A DNA stretch of 64,000 nucleotides. Origin: Puteibacter caeruleilacunae. GTDB lineage: Bacteria > Bacteroidota > Bacteroidia > Bacteroidales > Prolixibacteraceae. This document shows positions 53,078 to 61,380 of this stretch, one piece after another (the stretch's first letter is position 1; each line of letters opens with the position of its first letter). The notes below the pieces were generated by a model that was not told the DNA's origin, searched no databases, and saw nothing but the letters and a program-made list of their open reading frames with translations. Both the position numbers and the translations under genes were made by a program. The stretch is from contig SJCO01000006.1 in NCBI GenBank assembly GCA_005217565.1, positions 62,001-126,000 on the forward strand. The letters run 5' to 3'.

Positions 53078-54219
53078 GACAAATCCTCATCATCATATTA
53101 CCCCTCCTTCTAACTGCTTTTAGTAGCTGTAGTGAAAAGACAGCCCAACAAGACGAAGTTTGTATTCGGATGAAAGTGCCTGTCATGGACCTACAGCAGG
53201 TGAAGCTTTCAGATATTATTTCAGAGTATGAAGTGGTAAAACTGGAGTTCACAGATAAAAGCATGATGGGCTATATCAAAAAGATTGAAGAATGTGGCGA
53301 TTATATCTTTGTATTGGATCCCTTAACGGCAAAAAGTCTGATGGTATTCGATAAACAAGGGCGATTTATCAGAAGAATAACAAGATCAGGAAAAGGTCCT
53401 GGAGAATTCATATATCCACAAGATTTTATCCTCAATGAGAAGGACAAGACTATAGAGGTTATTGGTAATTACAAGCTTAGTAAATATACATTTGAGGGTA
53501 AGTATCTATCAACACGAAGAAATGAGTTTGGAGGAACGGAATTTATCAAACATGACTCAAGGTATTATTTTGCTGTACTAGGAAAGACTCCTTACAAGAT
53601 TATCCAAGCTGATTCAACAGGGCAGTTTCAGAAAGGGTATTATACAAGACCATGGACTAAATATATGCATGGTACAGGTTATTTACCATTAAGAAAAGTC
53701 AATGGAGAACTTATGGTAAAACCAGAAATGTGCGACACGGTATTTGCAATATCTGATGATACCTTGCAGGTAAGACGAACTATTGATTTTGGAGAATATA
53801 CTACCGATTATTCACAATTAGAGAACATGAATAGGGAGGAAAGGCGGATCTTCACAGGGTTTAAGACAAATGGGAACAAATGTATGGTTTTTAAATACCT
53901 TGAGAACGCAGATCATGTACATGTTCAGTATAATGTAAACTCGAAGTACTATCATTACATCTACGATAAAAAAACAGACAAATATGTGCACTTCGATTTA
54001 GAGCATTTAGAAGATGATATTACACTACAAAAGGATTCATGGTATTTGGCTGGATATTCACCTGAATGGATTTATTATGTGGTTGAACCTTACAAATATA
54101 AATCGAGTAGAGAGTTGGTAAGTTTGTTAAAGCAAACCTCTTGGGATGAGGCGAGTATTAATACCCTTTTGGAAGATTCAAATCCGATATTATTGAAAGT
54201 TAAGTATAAGAGATTTTGA
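53074..54219 (+). CDS. Six-bladed beta-propeller lipoprotein (array member C)
   Basis: Lipobox C19 (AFSSC). Key segments: LSDIISEYEVVKLEFTDKSMMGYIKKIEE and RFIRRITRSGKGPGEFIYPQDFIL. Instead of the IPLET sequence of other members it has VKLEFT, a feature shared with the gene at 56529 (C'), its closest relative in the window. Both also share the C-terminal YKYKSSRELVSLL / YQYKSTKQLRKFL region and the ending SNPILLKVKYK. C and C' therefore arose by duplication. Position second in the operon, coupled to B by a 4-bp overlap. Confidence 0.82.
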   Translation: MRQILIIILPLLLTAFSSCSEKTAQQDEVCIRMKVPVMDLQQVKLSDIISEYEVVKLEFTDKSMMGYIKKIEECGDYIFVLDPLTAKSLMVFDKQGRFIRRITRSGKGPGEFIYPQDFILNEKDKTIEVIGNYKLSKYTFEGKYLSTRRNEFGGTEFIKHDSRYYFAVLGKTPYKIIQADSTGQFQKGYYTRPWTKYMHGTGYLPLRKVNGELMVKPEMCDTVFAISDDTLQVRRTIDFGEYTTDYSQLENMNREERRIFTGFKTNGNKCMVFKYLENADHVHVQYNVNSKYYHYIYDKKTDKYVHFDLEHLEDDITLQKDSWYLAGYSPEWIYYVVEPYKYKSSRELVSLLKQTSWDEASINTLLEDSNPILLKVKYKRF

Positions 54220-54241
54220 ACGAAGACTAAATAATTGAACT

Positions 54242-55342
54242 ATGAGAACATTAATCATTATCGTGCTTAGCTGCATGTTAGTAGCATGCGTAAACACAAA
54301 CAGAGTTAAAACTCAGCAACCTATAGTCCTTGATGAGATCAGTGAGACGATTAAGTTTTCAGAAGTAAAATTGGTACCTCTCGAGACCAATGAGAATATT
54401 CTATTGGGTGGAGACTTAACTCTTAAGCTTCGAGACAATGATATGTACATTTTCGATCGCAGTCATCAGCGTTGTGTTCTAGCTTTCGATACTAATGGAA
54501 AGTTCAAGACTAAAATTGGTCGTTGGGGAAAAGGAGAAGGAGAATACGACAATTTTAACGATTTTTCTCTTGGAAAAGATGAAGTTGATATTCTTGCAGG
54601 AAAGGGTGAGTCATCGATGATATATCGGTATGATTACAGTGGGCAATTTCTCGGGAAAAAAGAGATTTCTTATGCCGCGTTTTCACTACAAAATGGTAAT
54701 GATTCAGAACTTATTGTCGGAACAGGTTATAACTCGGCATGTCATGCAAACCGACTCTACATTTTATCTAAAGAAGGGAAGGAGTTGGAGAAGCTGTTGC
54801 CAAATACTACAGACCTGAATATTCCTGTAATCGAGAATACGCTAAGCGAGTTTGATGGTGATATTTATTATCACGAATCTTTTAATGATACAGTATATAC
54901 CTTAGAAGATCATAAACTTCAACCAGCTTTAATCTTTGATTTTGGCAAGTATGCTATTCCTTCTGAATTTTATAGCTCAGATTTAATGACAGGATTTGAA
55001 TTGATCAATAAACATGGATTCGCCAATATTACCAAATACTACGGGAATGATGATCTTGCATTAGTGGAAGTTAGAAAACAGAAGATGGGGGCCGATCCTT
55101 TAGCTCATTTAGTTTTAGTAGATAGAGTTGATCATCATTCAAGTCAGCTTCAATACAAACCAAATGATAATTCAATATTTAAGAATCCCATGGGCTTAAC
55201 AGATGATAATGAAATTGTTTTCATTATTCATCCCAATATGCTTCAGGCAAATGCCGATTTCTTTAAGCAGTATGGGATCAATGTAAGTGAAGAGACCTAT
55301 AGTCTGGAGGACAATCCAATTGTTGCATTTTGTAAAATTTAA
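54242..55342 (+). CDS. Six-bladed beta-propeller lipoprotein (array member D)
   Basis: Lipobox C16 (MLVAC). VKLVPLETNENILLGGDLTL and KFKTKIGRWGKGEGEYDNFNDFSL place it in the family, with Glu in place of Pro in the GPGEY loop. It ends DNPIVAFCKI, shorter at the C-terminus than the others. 366 aa, the shortest complete member. It sits between C and E with gaps of 22 and 2 bp and has no duplicate in the window. Confidence 0.8.
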   Translation: MRTLIIIVLSCMLVACVNTNRVKTQQPIVLDEISETIKFSEVKLVPLETNENILLGGDLTLKLRDNDMYIFDRSHQRCVLAFDTNGKFKTKIGRWGKGEGEYDNFNDFSLGKDEVDILAGKGESSMIYRYDYSGQFLGKKEISYAAFSLQNGNDSELIVGTGYNSACHANRLYILSKEGKELEKLLPNTTDLNIPVIENTLSEFDGDIYYHESFNDTVYTLEDHKLQPALIFDFGKYAIPSEFYSSDLMTGFELINKHGFANITKYYGNDDLALVEVRKQKMGADPLAHLVLVDRVDHHSSQLQYKPNDNSIFKNPMGLTDDNEIVFIIHPNMLQANADFFKQYGINVSEETYSLEDNPIVAFCKI

Positions 55343-55344
55343 CT

Positions 55345-56526
55345 ATGACCAAAACACTAACCTATACTTTAATGCTCCTGTTGGCAATTGCCTGCGGAAA
55401 GCCACAACAGCAGGTCGCAGATAATGTGGAAACGATTCAATTTAAATTCGATGGAAAGAATCCGGCATATGATGAGGTCTTTAGCAAGACGGAGATTATC
55501 CCCTTGGAAACCAATGGGGATTGCCTGATCAACACCATTAACCAGATGGAAGTGTGGGATGGTAAGTTCTTTATCCTTGATTGGAAGCAAAACACTTTGC
55601 TGGTATTTAGTGATCAAGGGAAGTACCTGAATAAAATAGGTAGCATAGGAAGAGGTCCAGGAGAATATATTCGCCCCAGGTATTTCTTCATCGATAAAGA
55701 AAAGAAGTTGGTGAATGTATTCGATGCTCCTATGAGGAAGATAATGTGTTTCCGACAGACCGGGGAGTTGGTTAAAGAAATACATCTTAATAACTACCTC
55801 AGGGCAGTGGGGAAGACCGCTACAGGATACTGGGGATTCTGTCCGAATCAGAAAAATGGAGATGTTGATAAAGAGGCATCAAAGTATGTGAAGTTTATGA
55901 CATTCAACGCGAAAGGGGATGTTGATAAGTATGTGAAAGGAGAAAAGTGTATTGATCAGTTAAACTATTCCAATAACTATATCCCGGATGTTGCGGATGG
56001 AGGAGTATCGTTTGTTGAACCTTACGCTCCACACATCTATTCGATGAAAAATGGAGAGATTACCGTTAAATATAAGGTCGATTACTCAGGCTACTTTCCA
56101 TCTGGTAGCATGTTAAAACAGATTGAAGATATGGATAGACCTCTTAGTGCAAGTGAAAAGAAATTGCAGGAAGATCTATCAACCAAATATGCTAGTAAGT
56201 TCCATACGTTTTTCGAGACGGAGGAATGGATACATCTATTCACATGGTGCAAAGGAACGACCTTATTTTACAACAAAAAAACACATCGAACACATGAGTT
56301 TACAAGAGAGTTAGCTGCTGAAAACAGTTGGGAAACTTACTTTATATCGCCAGTCTGTATGAAAAGCAATGTTGTATATGGTCAGGCCACACAGCAATAT
56401 CTCAACTATCTATATCACGACAAAAATAAAAACTCAGCCCAAAGAGTGGAGAGTCTTAAGGAAGTTTTTGAGAACCTCAAGGCAGAAGACAATCCTTTCA
56501 TCATTAAGTATACTTTAAAGAATTGA
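55345..56526 (+). CDS. Six-bladed beta-propeller lipoprotein (array member E)
   Basis: Lipobox C17 (LLAIAC). The protein has EIIPLETNGDCLINTINQ, KYLNKIGSIGRGPGEYIRP, and C-terminus EDNPFIIKYTLKN. Two further copies (57860, 59219) are nearly identical over the first third at DNA level; E and E' stay close over the whole length. This shows very recent duplication or gene conversion. It is tightly packed (2 bp after D, 2 bp before C'), so it is co-transcribed with them. Function unknown; the conserved surface of the N-terminal blades suggests a shared partner. Confidence 0.83.
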   Translation: MTKTLTYTLMLLLAIACGKPQQQVADNVETIQFKFDGKNPAYDEVFSKTEIIPLETNGDCLINTINQMEVWDGKFFILDWKQNTLLVFSDQGKYLNKIGSIGRGPGEYIRPRYFFIDKEKKLVNVFDAPMRKIMCFRQTGELVKEIHLNNYLRAVGKTATGYWGFCPNQKNGDVDKEASKYVKFMTFNAKGDVDKYVKGEKCIDQLNYSNNYIPDVADGGVSFVEPYAPHIYSMKNGEITVKYKVDYSGYFPSGSMLKQIEDMDRPLSASEKKLQEDLSTKYASKFHTFFETEEWIHLFTWCKGTTLFYNKKTHRTHEFTRELAAENSWETYFISPVCMKSNVVYGQATQQYLNYLYHDKNKNSAQRVESLKEVFENLKAEDNPFIIKYTLKN

Positions 56527-56528
56527 TC

Positions 56529-57686
56529 ATGAGAAGAATAATAACTGGATTAATAAGCTGCATTTTTGTAGCAAGTTTCGTTTTCTCCTGTAAAGAAAAA
56601 GAAATACAGAAAGATGTTGCCATCCCTCTTTTGCGACTTGATATTCCGGTGAAGGAATTGCCAGAGACAAAGCTGTCGGATGTTATTGCGGAATATAAGC
56701 CTGTAAAGCTTGAATTTACCCCGCAGAGTATGATTGGGAGTGTGCGGAAAGTTATTGTTCACGATGGATTGATGTATATACTCGATATGTTTGGAGCGAA
56801 AGCAGTGGTGGTATTCGATCTGTCGGGTAAGTTTGTAAGAAGTATCGGAAGTGTAGGGAATGGTCCTGGACAATACCTGATGCCTCAGGATTTTGTCCTC
56901 GATACTGTAAAGAATGAAATTGAAATATTGGGGAATAGAAAGGTGAATCGCTTTTCTTTCTCAGGCGAATTCTTAAACTGTTTGAAGTTGAACTACACTG
57001 CAATCAACTTCCAGAAACGTGAAGATGGATATGTCTTTGCGATCACAGGGAAAGAGGACTATAAGGTGGCGATTACTGATCTGCAAGGCAACATCAAAAA
57101 ACAATTTGTACCAACAAATAAGGACTATGTATCGGGAGTTGCGTTTAATTGCTTGCTTCCATTAGAATCGAATCAATTAATGTTTAGGCCGTTAAGACGA
57201 GATATTTTATACGCATTAGGTGATACTGCAGCTTATCCTGCAAGAATTATTGATTTTGGTAAATATAAGTTCAAATTGGATGAATACCTGAAATTGTCTC
57301 CCAGGGATCGGATGACGTATGTAATTCAATCTAAAGAAAAGGAACAGTGCATTATAAAAACGTATTTTGAGAATAGTAAGTATATTAATCTCGGTTATAG
57401 TATGAAGGGAATTTATTACGATTATATCCTGAATAAAAGTACAGGTCAATTTGTGCATTACGGAGGAGAGACACTTATTGATGATGTACTCTGGCAAAAT
57501 GCTTCTCGTAGGATTGTTGGTGTAGATAGGGAATACTTTTATCAGCTTGTTGAGTTGTATCAGTATAAATCGACAAAACAATTGAGGAAGTTTTTGGAAA
57601 CCTATACTGATGATGAAGACTATATTCAGGAGATCCTTCATGAAACCTCCAATCCAATGATTTTAATAGTGAAGTATAAGGTATAA
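56529..57686 (+). CDS. Six-bladed beta-propeller lipoprotein (array member C')
   Basis: Lipobox C21 (FVFSC). LSDVIAEYKPVKLEFTPQSMIGSVRKV and KFVRSIGSVGNGPGQYLMPQDFVL make it the paralogue of member C (Gln replaces Glu in GPGEY). Ends SNPMILIVKYKV. I chose ATG 56529, two bases after the previous stop; a TTG at 56523 is in frame but overlaps that stop. It closes the five-gene operon 51944-57686. The C/C' divergence is much greater than that of E/E', so the two duplication events are of different age. Confidence 0.82.
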   Translation: MRRIITGLISCIFVASFVFSCKEKEIQKDVAIPLLRLDIPVKELPETKLSDVIAEYKPVKLEFTPQSMIGSVRKVIVHDGLMYILDMFGAKAVVVFDLSGKFVRSIGSVGNGPGQYLMPQDFVLDTVKNEIEILGNRKVNRFSFSGEFLNCLKLNYTAINFQKREDGYVFAITGKEDYKVAITDLQGNIKKQFVPTNKDYVSGVAFNCLLPLESNQLMFRPLRRDILYALGDTAAYPARIIDFGKYKFKLDEYLKLSPRDRMTYVIQSKEKEQCIIKTYFENSKYINLGYSMKGIYYDYILNKSTGQFVHYGGETLIDDVLWQNASRRIVGVDREYFYQLVELYQYKSTKQLRKFLETYTDDEDYIQEILHETSNPMILIVKYKV

Positions 57687-57859
57687 GAAGTACTTTACTT
57701 CGTCGGAGATTGGGAATTATCATCAAGGAAAGGTCCTTGTGGATCCGTTTTGTCGCGTAACGCTCTCATGCGGCTTTCATCAAACACACCAAGAAGGTAA
57801 TCGACTTCATACAGTGTTTTTGCCCCTCACCTTTATTCAGATCAAAAATTTAAATAGCT

Positions 57860-59053
57860 ATGATAAAAAAACTAACTTACTTCTTAATCATCCTGTTAGC
57901 AATGGCCTGTGGGCATCAAGGCCAACAGTCACAGCAAGAGATCGCAGAAAATGTGGAAACCATCCAATTTAAATTTGATGGAAAGAATCCGACATATGAT
58001 GAGGTCTTTAGTAAAACAGAAATCATTCCCCTTGAGACCAACGAAGATTGTCTTATCAACACTATTAACCAGATGGAAGTATGGGATGGTAAATTCTTTA
58101 TCCTTGATTGGAAGCAAAACACTTTGCTGGTATTTAGTGATCAGGGGAAGTACTTGAATAAAATAGGCAGCATTGGAAAAGGTCCGGGAGAATATATTCG
58201 CCCCAGATATTTCTTCATCGATAAAGAAAAGAAGCTGGTGAATATTTTCGATGCACCCATGAAGAAGTTGATGTGTTTCCGACAAACCGGGGAGTTGATT
58301 AAAGAGATACATCTTGATAACTACCTCCATGCGGTGGGAAAGACTGCTTCAGGATACTGGGGATTCTGCTCGAATCAGAAAAATAAAAATGTTGATTACG
58401 AAGCGTCAAAGTATGTGAAGTTTATGACTTTCAATGCAAAAGGAGATGTTGAAAAGTATGTAAAGGGGGAGAAGTGTATTGATCAGTTAAATTACGGCAA
58501 CAACTACATCCCGAATACTGCAGATGGAGGTGTATCATTTGTTGAACCTTACGCTCCGCATATCTATATGATGAAGGACGGAGAGATCTCCGTTAAATAT
58601 AAGATCGATTACTCAGGACGTTTCCCATCTAAGAGTATGCTAAAACGTATAGAAGATATGGATGATTCTCTCAGTGCAAGTGAAAGGAAGATGAAGAAGG
58701 ACTTATCAACAAAATACCACAGTATGTTTCAAACGTTTTTCGAGACGCCTGAATGGATACAGTTATTCACTGGGAGTAAAGGAACTACTTTGTTTTACAA
58801 CAAAAAAACACATCGAACACATGAATTTTCTACGGTGCTGGCTGCTGAAAACAGTTGGGAAACTTACTTTGTATCGCCGGTCTGTATGAAAGACAATGTT
58901 GTATATGGTCAGGCCACAGAGCTTTTTCTCCAATATCTATATCGCGATAAAGATAAATTCACAGCCCAAAGACTGGAGAGTCTGAAGCAGGTTTTTGATA
59001 ACCTTAAGGCAGAAGACAATCCTTTCATCATCAAATATACCTTAAAAAACTAA
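57860..59053 (+). CDS. Six-bladed beta-propeller lipoprotein (array member E')
   Basis: Lipobox C17 (LLAMAC). Near-copy of member E over its whole length: EIIPLETNEDCLINTINQ, YLNKIGSIGKGPGEYIRPRY, ending EDNPFIIKYTLKN. It has its own 173-bp leader without a recognisable promoter consensus. Differences from E are mostly conservative and cluster in the middle and last blades. Frame intact, so it is probably functional. Confidence 0.83.
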   Translation: MIKKLTYFLIILLAMACGHQGQQSQQEIAENVETIQFKFDGKNPTYDEVFSKTEIIPLETNEDCLINTINQMEVWDGKFFILDWKQNTLLVFSDQGKYLNKIGSIGKGPGEYIRPRYFFIDKEKKLVNIFDAPMKKLMCFRQTGELIKEIHLDNYLHAVGKTASGYWGFCSNQKNKNVDYEASKYVKFMTFNAKGDVEKYVKGEKCIDQLNYGNNYIPNTADGGVSFVEPYAPHIYMMKDGEISVKYKIDYSGRFPSKSMLKRIEDMDDSLSASERKMKKDLSTKYHSMFQTFFETPEWIQLFTGSKGTTLFYNKKTHRTHEFSTVLAAENSWETYFVSPVCMKDNVVYGQATELFLQYLYRDKDKFTAQRLESLKQVFDNLKAEDNPFIIKYTLKN

Positions 59054-59218
59054 TCATGGTCTGGTTAGAAGTTAATTTAACAGGATATTTGTAGCAATCC
59101 AATGGTAATGCAGTTGTATATCCCTGTTGCTACAAGCATTATCTGCCCCAAAGGGCAGAAACGCAGACTGGTCTAAACTGTTTTATCTTTTCTTTAAAGA
59201 ACGAAATTTTGTCGCAAA

Positions 59219-60397
59219 ATGAAAACACTAACATATACCTTAATGCTTCTGTTGGTAATTGCCTGCGTGAAGCAAGAGCAACAGATTGCAGACAATGTGG
59301 GAACTATCCAATTTAAATTTGATGGAAAGAATCCGGCATATGATGAGGTCTTCAGCAAGACAGAAGTCATACCCCTTGAGACCAATGAAGATTGTCTGAT
59401 CAACACCATTAACCAGATGGAGGTGTGGGATGGAAAGTTCTTCATCCTCGATTGGAAGCAAAACACTCTACTGGTATATAGTGATCAGGGGAAGTACCTG
59501 AATAAAATAGGCAGCATTGGAAGAGGTCCGGGAGAATATATTCGCCCCAGATATTTCTTCATCGATAAAGAAAAGAAGCTGGTGAATATTTTCGATGCTC
59601 CTATGAAGAAGTTGATGTGTTTCCGACAAACGGGGGAATTGATTAATGAAATACATCTTGATCACTACCTCAGCACAGTGGGGAAAACTGCTAAAGGATA
59701 CTGGGGATTCTGTTCCAATGTAACTAATGTAGATGTTGATAACGAGGCGTCGAAGTATGTGAAGTTTATGACCTTCAATGAGAAAGGAGATGTTGAAAAG
59801 TATGTGAAGGGAGGTAAGTGTATTGATCAGATTTGCTACTCCAATGGTTATGCTACAAATGCAACAAAGGAAGGAGTATCATTTGTTGAGCCTTTCGCCC
59901 GGAATATCTATTCAATGAAGGATGGAGCGATTACAGTTAAATATAAGATCGATTACTCAGGCCGCTTCCCATCAAGTAATATACTGAGACAGATTGAAGA
60001 TATGAATAGGCCACTTAGTGCTAGAGAGCTGAAGCTGGAGCGACTTTTTACGACTCAATTCTCTAGTATGTTTGTACAGTTTTATGAAAATGAAAATTGG
60101 ATCTTGCTGTTCTCGATGCTGAATAGTACATCATTGTTTTATAATAAAACTACGAGAAAGACTCATGAGATCTCGAAATACATTGCTTCGGCAGATTATT
60201 GGGACACTTATATTGCAACCGGATGTTGTTTAAGTGACAATTCAGTTTATGGTTATGCCAACAGTAATAATATAAAATGGTTGTTGGAGAACGGCGGTAA
60301 AATATCAGACAAGAGAAAGAAGAACCTTAAGAAGCTGTTTGATAGTATGAGTGTTGATGACAATCCTGTAATTGTGAAATATGATTTAATTAATTGA
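59219..60397 (+). CDS. Six-bladed beta-propeller lipoprotein (array member E'')
   Basis: Lipobox C16 (LLVIAC). The first ~240 residues follow members E and E' closely (VIPLETNEDCLINTINQ, YLNKIGSIGRGPGEYIRP), but the last ~130 are clearly different (NENWILLFSMLNSTSLFYN, then YWDTYIATGCCLSDNSVYG) while the ending DNPVIVKYDLIN keeps the family pattern. The gene is therefore a mosaic: a constant N-terminal part and a variable C-terminal part. A 983-bp non-coding region follows. Confidence 0.83.
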   Translation: MKTLTYTLMLLLVIACVKQEQQIADNVGTIQFKFDGKNPAYDEVFSKTEVIPLETNEDCLINTINQMEVWDGKFFILDWKQNTLLVYSDQGKYLNKIGSIGRGPGEYIRPRYFFIDKEKKLVNIFDAPMKKLMCFRQTGELINEIHLDHYLSTVGKTAKGYWGFCSNVTNVDVDNEASKYVKFMTFNEKGDVEKYVKGGKCIDQICYSNGYATNATKEGVSFVEPFARNIYSMKDGAITVKYKIDYSGRFPSSNILRQIEDMNRPLSARELKLERLFTTQFSSMFVQFYENENWILLFSMLNSTSLFYNKTTRKTHEISKYIASADYWDTYIATGCCLSDNSVYGYANSNNIKWLLENGGKISDKRKKNLKKLFDSMSVDDNPVIVKYDLIN

Positions 60398-60485
60398 TTC
60401 CCAGTCTTGTTTGTTGCTGTATGTGTACTTATAATTGAGAGGTGGTGTAATCTTCTTTACATCGTCTTTAATACAAGTTCTCCAC

Positions 60486-60533
60486 AAACTCCTAGAAGAT
60501 CCCTACAAAATCCCTAGGGTGTTGTAGGAGTTT
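60486..60533 (+). promoter_or_regulatory. Mutually exclusive stems (possible attenuator)
   Basis: The right arm TTGTAGGAGTTT (60522-60533) can pair through TAGGAGTTT with AAACTCCTA (60486-60494), or through TTGTAGG with CCTACAA (60502-60508), but not with both at full length. Located ~90 bases after the stop of member E''. Confidence 0.4.
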
Positions 60534-60730
60534 ATAAGGAAGGGGCGAGGCAGGGGTAAAGAGGGTCTAAGGCCAACTTGTCCAAAATTATTGTTGATTG
60601 ACAACAATGAATCACCACTTTTTTGCAATTAAGATATCACAATTTAAACTTCGATCTACTCCACTCTCATTCGAACCACATTCGAGACACATTAATACCA
60701 AATTGCGAAACCACTGCGGACTCCCTGGGG

Positions 60731-60770
60731 ATTTGGCGGTGGGTTGGCCGAATTTGGCGGGTATTTGGGG
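60731..60770 (+). repeat. G-rich direct repeats
   Basis: ATTTGGCGG at 60731-60739 and 60752-60760 (21-bp period), then TATTTGGGG at 60762-60770, in a stretch much richer in G than its surroundings. Could form a G-quadruplex or bind a regulator; no further support. Confidence 0.35.
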
Positions 60771-61068
60771 TGAATCGGCTGGCAATGTGACTTAAAAATT
60801 ATGCTTAGCTTGTTACTCTTTTTGTTGATGTATTTACAAAGCCATCTCAACAATAGCATATAGTAAAAGGCAAGTAGAATTGTACAGGAGTTTGTCAACT
60901 CTTTGTCAATTCATCTTTTAATGTGTTTCTCGGAAATTTCTGGATATGGATAGAGGATGATGTATCGAAGAAGCCTTGTCAATTACCTACCAAAGCCTTC
61001 TTAAAGCCTACTTTTCTCTTGAAATTCTCTTCTATTTCTCTACATTGTCTCTTCTAGGATGGTTAAAT

Positions 61069-61118
61069 TGCATCATCTGGTGATGCATTTTAAATTTTTT
61101 GCATCATGTGATGATGCA
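61069..61118. promoter_or_regulatory. Two phased operator-like dyads (TGCATCA-N5-TGATGCA)
   Basis: TGCATCA (61069-61075) / TGATGCA (61081-61087) and TGCATCA (61100-61106) / TGATGCA (61112-61118). Both half-sites are identical, the spacers are 5 nt, and the two dyads start 31 bp apart, close to three helical turns. This is the arrangement expected of a cooperative repressor or activator. Confidence 0.6.
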
Positions 61119-61250
61119 TCTATAAAGAAAAGAACTTTGGCTTGATTACCATAGTTGTAAAGTTAGCAAAAAACATCCAAAGAGTCACTAAAAATAAAAG
61201 AATCTGAGCTAGTATGGCGATCCTAAGATTGTTGGTTGTTACCGTTAAAG

Positions 61251-61278
61251 TTTGTTAATTATGTTGGTTGTATGTTTG
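61251..61278 (+). promoter_or_regulatory. Candidate promoter of the TPR-HTH regulator gene
   Basis: TTTG (61251-61254), 16 bases, TATGTTTG (61271-61278). The spacer is shorter than the usual 19-21, so this may need an activator. It lies 133 bp downstream of the tandem dyads. Confidence 0.35.
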
Positions 61279-61380
61279 ATCGAAGAAAATTTTAGGGAGT
61301 TAATTATTAAATTTGGAGTATGTCTCTTTGTCCTTCTCACTTAGAATAGAGAGATTAATTGAACCTATGATCAACAAATT

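Larger units (their letters stand above)
55345..60397 (+). repeat. Tandem gene repeat: E (55345), E' (57860) and E'' (59219)
   Basis: Long blocks are nearly identical in the three genes, for example around 55541-55690, 58061-58210 and 59411-59560. Similarity falls off in the last third of E''. The repeat unit E' and E'' each carry their own ~170-bp upstream spacer. Confidence 0.85.
60398..61380. other. 983-bp non-coding region rich in dyads
   Basis: No convincing gene. Contents: competing stems (60486-60533), a dyad ATTGTTG-N5-CAACAAT (60590-60608), a G-rich repeat (60731-60770), two phased TGCATCA-N5-TGATGCA dyads (61069-61118) and a TATGTTTG promoter-like element (61271-61278). A 65-codon frame at 60598-60795 has no plausible features. 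Confidence 0.55.

Noticed and set aside
57216-57641. 141-codon frame antisense to propeller member C'
   Set aside because: Shadow of a real gene; Ile/Leu-rich with no domain.
50600-60400. Small NVEALA-type peptide genes, sometimes found beside six-bladed propeller genes
   Set aside because: I looked in each gap for a short secreted peptide with such an ending and found none.
60598-60795. 65-codon frame in the 983-bp spacer
   Set aside because: Crosses the G-rich repeat; no signal, domain or ribosome site.
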